A stretch of 64,000 nt of DNA from an uncultured Bacteroidales bacterium (GTDB taxonomy: Bacteria > Bacteroidota > Bacteroidia > Bacteroidales > Bacteroidaceae): positions 101,234-165,233 of the forward strand of contig CADCBO010000001.1 of assembly GCA_902799685.1 (NCBI GenBank). Reading direction: 5' to 3'. The translations under genes were made by a program, and so were the position numbers. Positions 7,670 to 15,869 of this stretch are shown one piece after another. A model generated the notes under the pieces. It was not told the DNA's origin. It saw only the letters and a program-made list of their open reading frames with translations, and ran no database searches. The stretch's first letter is position 1; the number at the start of each line of letters is the position of its first letter.

Positions 7670-10009
7670 ATGCAGAAGAATCTGGTAATAGTGGAGTCTC
7701 CGGCCAAGGCCAAGACGATAGAGAAGTTTCTGGGGGCGGATTACAAGGTGATGTCAAGTTACGGACACATCTGTGACCTCAAGAAAAAAGACTTGAGCAT
7801 AAACATAGATACGTTTGAACCCATATATGAGATTCCTACCGACAAGAAGAAGGTGGTAGCCGAACTCAAGGAGGCAGCGTCAAAGGCCGAGATGGTCTGG
7901 CTGGCATCCGATGAGGACCGTGAGGGAGAGGCCATCAGCTGGCATCTGTTCGAGACTCTGGGACTCAAGCCTGAGAATACCAAGCGTATCGTCTTTCACG
8001 AGATCACAAAGAACGCAATACTGCACGCCATAGAGACTCCGCGTGACATAGACACCAATCTGGTTTATGCCCAGCAGGCACGCCGCGTGCTGGACCGCAT
8101 AGTGGGTTTCAAACTGTCACCGATACTTTGGCGCAAAGTCAAACCGGCACTTTCGGCCGGACGTGTGCAGTCAGTGGCTGTACGCCTTATTGTGGAGCGT
8201 GAACGTGAGATAAAGGATTTTGTTCCCGAGGCCTCATACAGGGTGGTAGCCATCTTCAAGCTTGACGTTGACGGCAGCATACAGGATGTCCGTGCCGATT
8301 ACAGTGAACGTTTCAAGACCAGGAAAGAGGCTTACGCATTTCTGGAAAAGTGCAAGGGTGTAGAGTTCAAGGTCAAGGACATCCAGACCAAGCCTTTCAA
8401 GAAACTGCCGGCCGCTCCGTTCACCACATCTACCATGCAGCAGGAGGCTACCCGCAAGTTCGGATTCACAGTCATGCAGACCATGATGCTGGCGCAGCGC
8501 CTGTATGAGTCCGGTAAGATTACCTACATGCGTACTGACTCCGTAAACCTGTCAACCTTGTGCATAGATTCATGCCGCAAGGTCATAAGCGAGTCTATGG
8601 GGGATGAATATGTAAAGAGCCGTCAATATACACAGAAAGCCAAGGGTGCACAGGAGGCGCATGAGGCCATACGTCCTACCTATATGGATAACCAGTCCAT
8701 AGACGGTACCGCTCCGGAGAAACGTCTTTATGAGCTTATATGGAAACGCACTATAGCATCTCAGATGGCAGAAGCCGAGATTGAGAAGACTACAGTTTCC
8801 ATCACATCACCCAAGATTGAGGGCGAGTTTACGGTATCGGGTGAGATTGTAAAGTTTGACGGTTTCCTGCGTGTATATCGCGAGAGCCGTGATGATGAGG
8901 CCGCCGAATCACAGGAGTCTCAGGGACTGCCGGAGTTCAGGAAAGGCCAGAAGCTGGAGTTCAGCCAGATTTCGGCATATGAAAGGTTCACGCAGCACCC
9001 GCAGCGTTTCAACGAGGCTGCCCTGGTGCACAAGATGGAGGAACTGGGAATAGGACGTCCTTCAACATACGCTCCAACCATTGGGACCATCCAGCAGCGT
9101 GAGTATGTGCTTCGTGAGGATATTGAAGGCACCAAGCGCGAGTGCGACATGCTGCGCCTGGAGAACGGCAACATTAAGGAACAGACCATAACCGAGGTTT
9201 ACGGGACAGAGAAGTCCAAACTTGTTCCTACCGATATAGGTATGGTCGTGAATGATTTCCTGATTGAGTATTTCCCTGACATAATGAACTATAACTTCAC
9301 CGCTCAGGTTGAGAAGGAGTTCGATGATATAGCCGATGGTGACAAGCAGTGGAAGAGTGTTATCAGTGACTTCTATGATAAGTTCAGCCCGGCAGTAAAC
9401 AGCGCCATGACGCTCAAGAACGAACATAAGGTTGGTGAGCGTATTCTGGGAACCGATCCCATATCGGGCAAGCCTGTATCAGTTAAGATAGGCCGTTACG
9501 GCCCCATCGTACAGATAGGCAGCGCCGAGGATGATGACAAGCCGCGTTTTGCGCAGATGAAGAAGGGTCAGACCATTGAGACCATCACCCTTGATGAGGC
9601 TCTTGAACTGTTCCGCCTGCCGCGTAATCTTGGAGAATTGGATGGTATGGAAGTGAGTGTGGGCACAGGCCGTTTCGGCCCGTACATTCGCCATGACAAG
9701 TTCTATGTGTCATTGACCGGTGTGGCCGATCCTCTTACCATAACATATGAGGAGGCTGTCAGGCTCATACAGAACAAGCGTGAGTCTGAATCCAGGAAAG
9801 TACTCAAGACATTCCCTTCAAACCCGGATATGGAGGTCATGAACGGACGTTACGGTGCGTATATAGCATATCAGGGCAGCAATTACAAGATTCCCAAGAA
9901 TATGGAACCCACCACTCTGACAGAGCAGGAGTGCCAGGATATTATCAAGCGTCAGATAGAGAAAACCGGTCTGGCTCCCAAGCGCCGTGTTTTCAAGACC
10001 AGGAAGTAA
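7670..10009 (+). CDS. topA: DNA topoisomerase I (type IA)
   Basis: 779 residues. The TOPRIM domain starts with 'LVIVESPAKAKTIEKFLG' and has the acidic 'SDEDREGEAISWH' motif (~83-95). The catalytic tyrosine is in 'GKITYMRTDS' (Tyr286). 'GIGRPSTYAPTIGTIQQREYV' (~460) is the conserved domain IV block. The C-terminus carries the glycine-rich repeats 'GRYGPIVQIG', 'GRFGPYIRHD' and 'GRYGAYIAYQG' in place of zinc fingers, as is usual in Bacteroidetes. It relaxes negatively supercoiled DNA. The stop codon is immediately followed by the aroK ATG, so the two are co-transcribed. Confidence 0.97.
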   Translation: MQKNLVIVESPAKAKTIEKFLGADYKVMSSYGHICDLKKKDLSINIDTFEPIYEIPTDKKKVVAELKEAASKAEMVWLASDEDREGEAISWHLFETLGLKPENTKRIVFHEITKNAILHAIETPRDIDTNLVYAQQARRVLDRIVGFKLSPILWRKVKPALSAGRVQSVAVRLIVEREREIKDFVPEASYRVVAIFKLDVDGSIQDVRADYSERFKTRKEAYAFLEKCKGVEFKVKDIQTKPFKKLPAAPFTTSTMQQEATRKFGFTVMQTMMLAQRLYESGKITYMRTDSVNLSTLCIDSCRKVISESMGDEYVKSRQYTQKAKGAQEAHEAIRPTYMDNQSIDGTAPEKRLYELIWKRTIASQMAEAEIEKTTVSITSPKIEGEFTVSGEIVKFDGFLRVYRESRDDEAAESQESQGLPEFRKGQKLEFSQISAYERFTQHPQRFNEAALVHKMEELGIGRPSTYAPTIGTIQQREYVLREDIEGTKRECDMLRLENGNIKEQTITEVYGTEKSKLVPTDIGMVVNDFLIEYFPDIMNYNFTAQVEKEFDDIADGDKQWKSVISDFYDKFSPAVNSAMTLKNEHKVGERILGTDPISGKPVSVKIGRYGPIVQIGSAEDDDKPRFAQMKKGQTIETITLDEALELFRLPRNLGELDGMEVSVGTGRFGPYIRHDKFYVSLTGVADPLTITYEEAVRLIQNKRESESRKVLKTFPSNPDMEVMNGRYGAYIAYQGSNYKIPKNMEPTTLTEQECQDIIKRQIEKTGLAPKRRVFKTRK

Positions 10010-10543
10010 ATGGTAAGGGTATTCCTGATGGGCTTCATGGGAGCCGGCAAGACCACCTTGGGCAAGGCGCTGGCCAGAGATCTTGGAGTCTCGTTCGTTG
10101 ATCTGGACCAATACATAGAGGCACGCTTCATGAAGAGCGTGAGTCAGATATTCGCTCTCAAGGGTGAGCAGGGATTCCGGGAGATAGAGAGCCGTATGCT
10201 GCGTGAGGTGGGTGAGTTTGATGACGTGGTAGTTTCATGCGGAGGTTCAACGCCACTTATTGGCGACAATATGGATTTCATGCTACAGCATGGACAGACC
10301 GTCTATCTTAAATGTGATAATGAAACATTGCTGAACCGTCTAAAGGTTGCGCGTGCACAGCGTCCGCTGATAGCATCCAAAACAGATCAGGAGCTGGCAC
10401 AATTCATAGAGAGCGAGACTAAACGCCGTGAGCCGGGATACCTTAAGGCAGAGTATGTCTGTCCCGGAGACCGTCTGGAGTCACGTGACCAGATATCGGA
10501 AACGGTGGAATACTTGGAGAAACTGCTTGATTTGAAAAACTGA
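10010..10543 (+). CDS. aroK: Shikimate kinase
   Basis: 177 residues. The P-loop is 'GFMGAGKTTLG' at residues 7-17; the shikimate-binding 'DLDQYIE' follows (~32) and 'GEQGFREIE' (~55). The 'VSCGGSTPL' segment (~81) corresponds to the conserved GGG substrate loop, here GGS. 'RPLI' (~123) is the lid arginine region. It phosphorylates shikimate in the path to chorismate and aromatic amino acids. The start codon abuts the topA stop with no spacing, so translational coupling is likely. Confidence 0.95.
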   Translation: MVRVFLMGFMGAGKTTLGKALARDLGVSFVDLDQYIEARFMKSVSQIFALKGEQGFREIESRMLREVGEFDDVVVSCGGSTPLIGDNMDFMLQHGQTVYLKCDNETLLNRLKVARAQRPLIASKTDQELAQFIESETKRREPGYLKAEYVCPGDRLESRDQISETVEYLEKLLDLKN

Positions 10544-10553
10544 TTGACCAAAT

Positions 10554-11327
10554 ATGAAACAGTCACTTGTCATAGTTAAGGTGGGCGGCAAGATTGTGGA
10601 GCAGCCCCAGACTCTGGAACGTCTGCTCAAGGACTTCAAGGCCATACCGGGTAATAAGCTGCTGGTACATGGAGGAGGCCGTTCGGCAACAACTATGGCT
10701 TCACGCCTGGGAATAGAGAGCAAGATGGTTGACGGCCGTCGCATTACCGATGCCGACATGCTTGACGTGGTGACTATGGTCTATGGAGGCCTGGTAAACA
10801 AGAATATCGTGGCAAAACTGCAGGCCCAGGGCATAAACGCCATTGGCCTGACCGGAACGGACTGTAACGTGATGTGTTCTGACAAACGCCCCGTAAAGGA
10901 AATTGACTACGGTTTTGTGGGCGATGTCAAGAGCGTGAACGCCGCATTCCTGGCCAGCCTTATTGAACAGGGCATAGTACCCGTTCTGGCCCCGCTTACC
11001 CATGACGGAAAGGGACAGCTGCTCAATACCAATGCCGATACCATAGCCGCCGAGGCAGCAAAGGCACTGGCACCAATGTTCAAGGTTACCCTGATATTCT
11101 GCTTTGAGAAACCGGGTGTGCTGCTGCATGAGGATGATGACAGCAGTGTGATACCGTATATCTCATATTATGATTTTCCGCGCCTGGTTCAGGACGGTAC
11201 CATAAGCGGAGGCATGATTCCCAAGATACAGAACGCCTTCAACGCATTGCAGGCGGGGGTGTCATCGGTTCTGATAACCCAGGCCGAATCACTCGATAAG
11301 CTTACGGGCACCACTATCGCCCTGTAA
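10554..11327 (+). CDS. argB: Acetylglutamate kinase
   Basis: 257 residues of the amino acid kinase fold: 'VIVKVGGKIVEQ' at the N-terminus (lysine and glycines that bind phosphate), 'LLVHGGGRSATTMASRLGI' (~42), 'LTGTDCNVM' (~101), 'NTNADTIAAEAAKAL' (~160) and the C-terminal 'TISGGMIPKIQNAFNAL' block. It phosphorylates N-acetylglutamate in arginine (or acetylated ornithine) synthesis. It lies 10 bases after aroK and is probably in the topA operon. No other arg gene is in the window. Confidence 0.94.
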   Translation: MKQSLVIVKVGGKIVEQPQTLERLLKDFKAIPGNKLLVHGGGRSATTMASRLGIESKMVDGRRITDADMLDVVTMVYGGLVNKNIVAKLQAQGINAIGLTGTDCNVMCSDKRPVKEIDYGFVGDVKSVNAAFLASLIEQGIVPVLAPLTHDGKGQLLNTNADTIAAEAAKALAPMFKVTLIFCFEKPGVLLHEDDDSSVIPYISYYDFPRLVQDGTISGGMIPKIQNAFNALQAGVSSVLITQAESLDKLTGTTIAL

Positions 11328-11334
11328 GAGAATC

Positions 11335-12177
11335 TCAGATCTGGTAATTGTCGCCGCTTTGGGTGACTTCGGGATTTGTCGGCTCCTCTATAGGTGCAGC
11401 GGGTTCTTCCTGCGTGGTGTCCTGTGCTATGGCTTCGGCTTCCTCCTTGCTTTTCTTTGAGTAGTATATTATTATCCATATGGCACCTGCTGTTGCCAGT
11501 ACCAGGAACACTATCAGCAATATCACACCCAGTGTGTCTTTAAGGCTTATCTCAGTATCAGATCCTATTCTCATTGTTATGAATGATATTGTATTGTTCA
11601 GGATATGGACGCAGATAGGTACAAACAGGCTTCCGGTCTTGCAGTAGAGCCATCCCAGTATTATTCCTGCCGGCATGGCAAACACCACCTGTATGGGATT
11701 GATGTGAATCACCGCAAACACTGCCGCAGATATGATTATACCCCACCACATGCTTTTGGTCAGTTTCTCCATCTCCTTCAATATGACGCGGCGCATCATC
11801 ATCTCCTCCATTATGGGGCCTATTATGCAGATTCCCAGAAAACCCCATATGCTCTTTGACATCTCCTCAAACTGCTGTTCCAGAATGTTGGGTATTTCAA
11901 CCGTCGTGGAGAGCAGGTCAACGGCCATCATGCCGCATATGGCAAATACGATGGATATCAGGAACACGTTGAACGGAACTCCCTTGAACAACTCCTTGAA
12001 ACCGCAGTACTTTATGATAAGAAGCAGTACGATTACCAGGAAATCCGATACCAGAAGTGATGGGGCCAGAATGGAGTTTATATCCATTTTCATGATCATT
12101 GCAGCAATCATGAAGATTAGCGTAACGGTAATCTGTGCTCCAATCCATATTCCAATTGTCGTAAGTGTCTTTTTCAT
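11335..12177 (-). CDS. CPBP family intramembrane metalloprotease
   Basis: 280 residues with about seven membrane helices. The CPBP (CAAX protease/bacteriocin-processing, Abi) motifs are visible: 'IMEEMMMRRVILKEM' (EExxxR type, ~121), 'AAVFAVIHINPIQVVFAMPAGIILGWLYCKTGSL' (FxxxH, ~160) and 'VPICVHILNNTISF' (HxxxN, ~188). The C-terminus is a Glu/Pro/Thr-rich cytoplasmic tail of about 35 residues. It is transcribed with ribF, whose stop is 1 base upstream of this start. The substrate is unknown; members process prenylated or peptide substrates or act in bacteriocin immunity. Confidence 0.88.
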   Translation of the reverse strand: MKKTLTTIGIWIGAQITVTLIFMIAAMIMKMDINSILAPSLLVSDFLVIVLLLIIKYCGFKELFKGVPFNVFLISIVFAICGMMAVDLLSTTVEIPNILEQQFEEMSKSIWGFLGICIIGPIMEEMMMRRVILKEMEKLTKSMWWGIIISAAVFAVIHINPIQVVFAMPAGIILGWLYCKTGSLFVPICVHILNNTISFITMRIGSDTEISLKDTLGVILLIVFLVLATAGAIWIIIYYSKKSKEEAEAIAQDTTQEEPAAPIEEPTNPEVTQSGDNYQI

Positions 12178-12178
12178 A

Positions 12179-13093
12179 TCATTGCGTTTTGATTGTTTGC
12201 TTTACCTTTTTGCGGTCCGCCTCCAGTTGGGCGGCCAGTTCCTGGGGTGAACCGAAACGTTTCTCGGGACGCAGAAACTCCACGAACTCCAGTGTAAGCT
12301 CGTGAAAATAGATGTCGTTGTCAAATCCCAGCAGATGTGCCTCGATGGTGCGGGCTTTGCCCTCGAACGTGGGGCGGAACCCGATGTTTACCATTGCGGG
12401 CCAGGTCTCTCCATCCACTGTGGCAAGAGCCGAATAGACTCCGTCGGCCGGAATCTGCATGAACTCGCAGTATGGACCCAGGTTGGCCGTGGGAAATCCC
12501 ATCTTGCGGCCGTTCTGAAGTCCGTGTATTACTGTACCGCTTATGGTGTATCGGTAGCCTAGCATGGCGTTGGCGGCCATGACGTTCCCGGCCACCAGTT
12601 CGCGGCGGATTCGTGAACTGCTTACAGGGGATCCTTCATACATGTATGCATCGGCAGGAATCACATCCATACCTATCTTAAGTCCTATGCGCCGGTAATC
12701 ATCTATGGTCAGGCTGGTGTCATGTCCGAAATGGTGGTCATGTCCTACAAGCAGAGCGCTTACACCCAGTTTCTTTTGCAGAAAATCTGTCATGAAACTC
12801 TCTGCGTCCATTGCAGCCAGCGCCGTGGTGAAATGCAACGGAAAGCAGTAGTCTATACCTGTCTGTTCAAGCATGTGCATCTTGTCCTGCGGTGTAGAGA
12901 GCAGGCGTGGCCTGTAATCGGACTGCAGAATCTGGCGCGGATGCTCAGGAAAGGTAATGGCCATGCTTTTAAGACCGCGTTCGTTGGCTACGGCCTTGAG
13001 TTCCTCCAGCAGATGCACGTGCCCCAGATGGACTCCGTCAAAGAATCCTATTGTTGCTGCGTATCTGTTGTTGTCAGGAACGGGTATGGTCAT
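12179..13093 (-). CDS. ribF: Bifunctional riboflavin kinase / FMN adenylyltransferase (FAD synthetase)
   Basis: 304 residues. The N-terminal nucleotidyltransferase domain has 'ATIGFFDGVHLGHVHLLEEL' (GxFDGxHxGH) and 'SSSRIRREL' (~140). The C-terminal flavokinase domain has 'GRKMGFPTANLG' (~195), 'MVNIGFRPTFEGKARTIEAHLL' (~232) and 'FVEFLRPEKRF'. It makes FMN and FAD from riboflavin. Promoter element at 13121-13128 on the minus strand. It forms an operon with the CPBP protease. Confidence 0.96.
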   Translation of the reverse strand: MTIPVPDNNRYAATIGFFDGVHLGHVHLLEELKAVANERGLKSMAITFPEHPRQILQSDYRPRLLSTPQDKMHMLEQTGIDYCFPLHFTTALAAMDAESFMTDFLQKKLGVSALLVGHDHHFGHDTSLTIDDYRRIGLKIGMDVIPADAYMYEGSPVSSSRIRRELVAGNVMAANAMLGYRYTISGTVIHGLQNGRKMGFPTANLGPYCEFMQIPADGVYSALATVDGETWPAMVNIGFRPTFEGKARTIEAHLLGFDNDIYFHELTLEFVEFLRPEKRFGSPQELAAQLEADRKKVKQTIKTQ

Positions 13094-13120
13094 TTTTTAC
13101 TGACAGTTTGTTTTGGATTG

Positions 13121-13128
13121 CAAAATTA
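13121..13128 (-). promoter_or_regulatory. -7 promoter element for ribF
   Basis: On the minus strand the sequence reads TAATTTTG, an exact TAnnTTTG match, 28 bases upstream of the ribF start. Confidence 0.5.
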
Positions 13129-13168
13129 GTGAAGATACGTGGGGTAAAGGAATTTTTTGCCTCAAAAC

Positions 13169-13199
13169 TTTGCAAATTCAGGTTATTGGCGTACTTTTG
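13169..13199 (+). promoter_or_regulatory. Promoter of tRNA-Met
   Basis: TTTG at 13169-13172 and TACTTTTG at 13192-13199, separated by 19 bases, are a complete match to the Bacteroidetes -33/-7 consensus. The tRNA begins 43 bases further on. Confidence 0.7.
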
Positions 13200-13242
13200 C
13201 ACCTGAAAGATGATGTCGGCTATGGCCGATGAATCCTTCTCC

Positions 13243-13316
13243 GGGCTTTTAGCTCAGTTGGTTAGAGCAACAGACTCATAATCTGGAGGTCCTAGGTTCA
13301 AGCCCTAGATGGCCCA
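13243..13316 (+). tRNA. tRNA-Met (anticodon CAT)
   Basis: A full cloverleaf can be folded: D stem GCTC/GAGC, anticodon loop CTCATAA with CAT at 13277-13279, variable loop AGGTC, T arm CTAGG-TTCAAGC-CCTAG and discriminator A at 13316. CCA is not encoded. The anticodon stem top pair is A-G and the acceptor has a T-T at the sixth pair, so it is slightly imperfect. The 3' end from 13297 is the left attachment site of the element that follows. Elongator rather than initiator identity is inferred; CAT could also be a tRNA-Ile2 with modified C34. Confidence 0.9.
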
Positions 13317-13320
13317 CAAT
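13297..13320 (+). repeat. attL, left direct repeat of the tRNA-Met element
   Basis: 24 bp beginning TTCAAGCCCTAGATGG and ending CCACAAT, spanning the T loop, 3' acceptor strand and four bases beyond the tRNA. Identical to 18372-18395. Confidence 0.9.
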
Positions 13321-13331
13321 ATTTAAGGCAA

Positions 13332-13369
13332 CCCTTTCTACAACATACTGTAGAGGGGGAGCTTTTTTT
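13332..13369 (+). terminator. Terminator inside the element, downstream of tRNA-Met
   Basis: CCCTTTCTACA (13332-13342) pairs with TGTAGAGGGGG (13349-13359), with G-T pairs, followed by a T run at 13363-13369. It supplies the tRNA terminator that insertion of the element separated from the tRNA. Confidence 0.75.
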
Positions 13370-13405
13370 ATATCCCTATTGCAAGGTATTCTGAAATTGT
13401 TTTTA

Positions 13406-13430
13406 TTTGTGGGGTAATTTGTGGAGATAT
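13406..13430 (+). other. Candidate recombinase arm-type site, left
   Basis: Core TGTGGGGTAATTTGTGGAGA. A close direct copy (GTGTGGTAATTTGTGAATA) lies near the right end at 18319-18338. A third partial copy (GTGTGGAGATAT) is at 13442-13453, overlapping the integrase start. Confidence 0.45.
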
Positions 13431-13451
13431 TCATAAAAATAGTGTGGAGAT

Positions 13452-14654
13452 ATGAAAAGGACATATTCTGTTAAGTTTTATTGTAAGAAATCAGCCGTTT
13501 TAAAAGATGGTACAGCCCCGGTTGAAGTTTCTCTGATCTATAATGGTGAAAGACTTCAATGGCAGTTACCGAGGAAATGCCGTCCTGAGTTGTTTAGTAA
13601 GGATGAGGATCTTCAAGCATACTGCACTACTATTAAAAACCGTCTGAATAAGATACATACCAATCTTGAGATTAACAATGAGGTTATTACGGCCTATAGA
13701 ATTAAGGATATTTTTCTCAACGGTAATGAACATAAATCATATACCATTCAGAACCTGTTTGATGATGGGCTCAGGGTTAAAAAGGCAGAAAGACGTGCAA
13801 TCTCAACATATCGTAAATATGAGTTGGTGGCAGACCGCTTCTGTCCGAGAACGGGATTAAATCCGAATATGGAAGCCGGCCGGGTGACCGTGACGGATGT
13901 GTTGAATTTCAAAAGTGGGGCTGAATCCGAGCATTCGCCGGTTACGGTCTTCAAGGAATTAAAGCACTTGAAATACTTCTTCAAAATTGCTTTTGAGAGT
14001 GGTAAGATCAAAAGTAATCCTTTCGCCACATATAAGATTAAGGCGGTGGCGCTTGAGAAGCCATATCTTGAGTATTCCGAAGTTCTGAAGCTAAAAACGA
14101 AATTGATAGCGAGTGATCGTCTTGACAAAGCAAGAGACTTATTCCTGTTTCTATGTTTCTCAGGTTTAGAGTGGGCTGACTTGGTAAATCTTAAAAAAGA
14201 AGATATCAAAAAGAATAGTATAGGACAATTATACATTAAGAAGCCGAGAGTAAAGACTAACATAGAATATGTTTCTGTTCTATACGAGGATGCTGTTGAT
14301 TTATGGGACTTTTACAAAGGCGAATTACCCATAGTGTCACCACAAAAATTCAATAAGAACATTAAGGATGTGGCCAAGTTAGTGGGTATTGACAAAGAAA
14401 TTTCAAGTCTTACAGCGCGTCATACATATGCTTGCTATCTATTGAACCAAAAGAAACTTCCTATTGATGTTGTTTCAAAGATGTTAGGACACAATTCTAC
14501 GATACAGACTAAGCACTATGCCAAGATGTTCGCAGAGACAGTGTTTGAGGCTAACAAGGGTAGGGAAACGCCTAAACGTCGCGGGTATTCATATATGGAA
14601 TACATAGAAGATAAGAAAATGTTGGATGCCTTTGAATCGATGTTCAATCTATAG
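13452..14654 (+). CDS. Tyrosine recombinase (element integrase), atypical active site
   Basis: 400 residues of Bacteroidetes-type phage integrase layout: N-terminal Arm-DNA-binding domain (~1-90), SAM-like core-binding domain (~100-200) and catalytic domain. The C-terminal boxes are clear: 'LTARHTYACYLL' (Arg II), 'VSKMLGHNSTIQTKHYAKM' (box III His and the nucleophile Tyr). Two canonical residues are missing: the Arg I position reads 'FSGLEWADL' with Glu, and the HxxR box reads LTAR, so the first His is Leu. IntDOT of CTnDOT is known to lack Arg I, so this may still be active. It starts 132 bases after attL, oriented away from the tRNA. Confidence 0.9.
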   Translation: MKRTYSVKFYCKKSAVLKDGTAPVEVSLIYNGERLQWQLPRKCRPELFSKDEDLQAYCTTIKNRLNKIHTNLEINNEVITAYRIKDIFLNGNEHKSYTIQNLFDDGLRVKKAERRAISTYRKYELVADRFCPRTGLNPNMEAGRVTVTDVLNFKSGAESEHSPVTVFKELKHLKYFFKIAFESGKIKSNPFATYKIKAVALEKPYLEYSEVLKLKTKLIASDRLDKARDLFLFLCFSGLEWADLVNLKKEDIKKNSIGQLYIKKPRVKTNIEYVSVLYEDAVDLWDFYKGELPIVSPQKFNKNIKDVAKLVGIDKEISSLTARHTYACYLLNQKKLPIDVVSKMLGHNSTIQTKHYAKMFAETVFEANKGRETPKRRGYSYMEYIEDKKMLDAFESMFNL

Positions 14655-15447
14655 GATAAACGTATGGTCAGGACCCTCGCGAATTTTTAATTGATTATTG
14701 AAAGGAGTAACTGAGCCCACTCCCTCATTCCAAGGTTACTCTGATTGTAGATCACTCGGAACTCTCAGGGGGGGTATGTATTGTAGGAATGCCCCCCACT
14801 ACCGCGCTTGCAATATCGCGGGAAAATTTTGCGCCGATCGCGCGGGGGAAGGGTGGGCTAAGAACCGGCAACAAATACCATTTGTCATATTACTCAAATC
14901 AGGCGACAACACAAGGGCTTCTGTTAAAAATAGCTAATATTTCGGAGTTGTTCAACTGTTTATCCATACTTTCTATTCCTTCCCAATATTTATTATTGCA
15001 TGTACGTGTAAACGCCCTGATAACATTGTACCTGTTAGCCGGCCGGCAAAGTCAAGTCACGGACTTATAAATGTGACTATGGCGGATGAGCCACTCTTCA
15101 AGATGTACCGTCCTGTCCGCCGAGAAAAAGCGTTAAGAAGGAGATTGTTGTTGAGATAACGCACCCCGGGGCACTCAGTAATGGGCAAGTGAGGGGCAAC
15201 AACGTGGTGATAATACCACAGTCACTTGTAGTGTTAGCAATTATTCTGACTAACAGGCAACCTCAACCTCAAGTTCAAATGATGGAATGCTTGAGTTGCA
15301 ATGTGCCAACCCTCTAACTCGTAAGGGAAAGGGGATTGGGACATTTTGCGTTTTCCTTACCTAAGTTCCAATGATAATAAGTAATAAGTAAGTTCTTATA
15401 AATAACCGGTTAAAAGGATATAAGGACTATAAGAGATGTAGAATACC
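14655..15447 (+). other. 793-bp non-coding, hairpin-rich region of the element
   Basis: No convincing gene is seen. Inverted repeats cluster at 14768-14850: a G7 tract (14768-14774) against C6 (14789-14794), CCGCG/CGCGG (14803-14822) and GCGC/GCGC (14831-14843). GGCGGA (15081-15086) faces TCCGCC (15116-15121), and GTAAGG (15321-15326) faces CCTTAC (15356-15361). Short direct repeats (AATAAGT) lie at 15377-15392. From about 15089 to 15318 one frame stays open for ~75 codons without an ATG (containing 'KKEIVVEITHPG'); it could be a gene remnant. A transfer origin or a structured RNA are possible readings, neither proven. Confidence 0.4.
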
Positions 15448-15735
15448 ATGGATCCTCATGCAAAAATTCAACCATTCAAAAAGTACCGTGAGATGGACGA
15501 TGAACAACGGCAAAAAATCAGTCAAAGCCCTAACCTCCACCGTGCGAAATCGGAGGAAACCCGAAAAAAAATATCCGCTACTATGAAGGCTCGGTGGGCT
15601 GCAACACCTCATAAACCAATAACCAAAATTGAGGACATAATGCTTGAGTGTGATCCACCGGTTAGAATAACAGAGGAAGTTCTCAGACGTATTGTGATGG
15701 AAAGTATAAAACAGGCATTAACAAAGAGTGAATAA
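15448..15735 (+). CDS. Small protein with NUMOD3-like DNA-binding motif
   Basis: 95 residues, highly charged. 'SEETRKKISATMKARW' (~38-53) matches the NUMOD3 motif found next to homing endonuclease domains, and 'DDEQRQKISQSPNLHRAK' just before it looks like a second, weaker copy. No nuclease domain is attached. The C-terminal third ('ITEEVLRRIVMESIKQAL') is a predicted amphipathic helix. It lies between the non-coding region and the secreted-protein gene. A role as a DNA-binding accessory, such as an excisionase-like factor or mobilisation helper, is inferred only from position and motif. Confidence 0.65.
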   Translation: MDPHAKIQPFKKYREMDDEQRQKISQSPNLHRAKSEETRKKISATMKARWAATPHKPITKIEDIMLECDPPVRITEEVLRRIVMESIKQALTKSE

Positions 15736-15869
15736 GATGTTTCACTAATAAGCCCACGCCGGCATAAGTGATACAAAAATGAGCCTACGATCCATCGCTA
15801 TTTTGGATGTGGGCTCATTTTCAGCGTTTTATGGGTTTCACTTCTAATATTTGTGAAATCATGCTTTGA

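Noticed and set aside
14698-15070. Two short plus-strand open frames in the element's non-coding region
   Set aside because: They cross the inverted repeats, have random composition and no recognisable ribosome-binding context.
14655-15447. Retron or diversity-generating element in the mobile island
   Set aside because: No reverse transcriptase frame anywhere in the element and no template/variable repeat pair.
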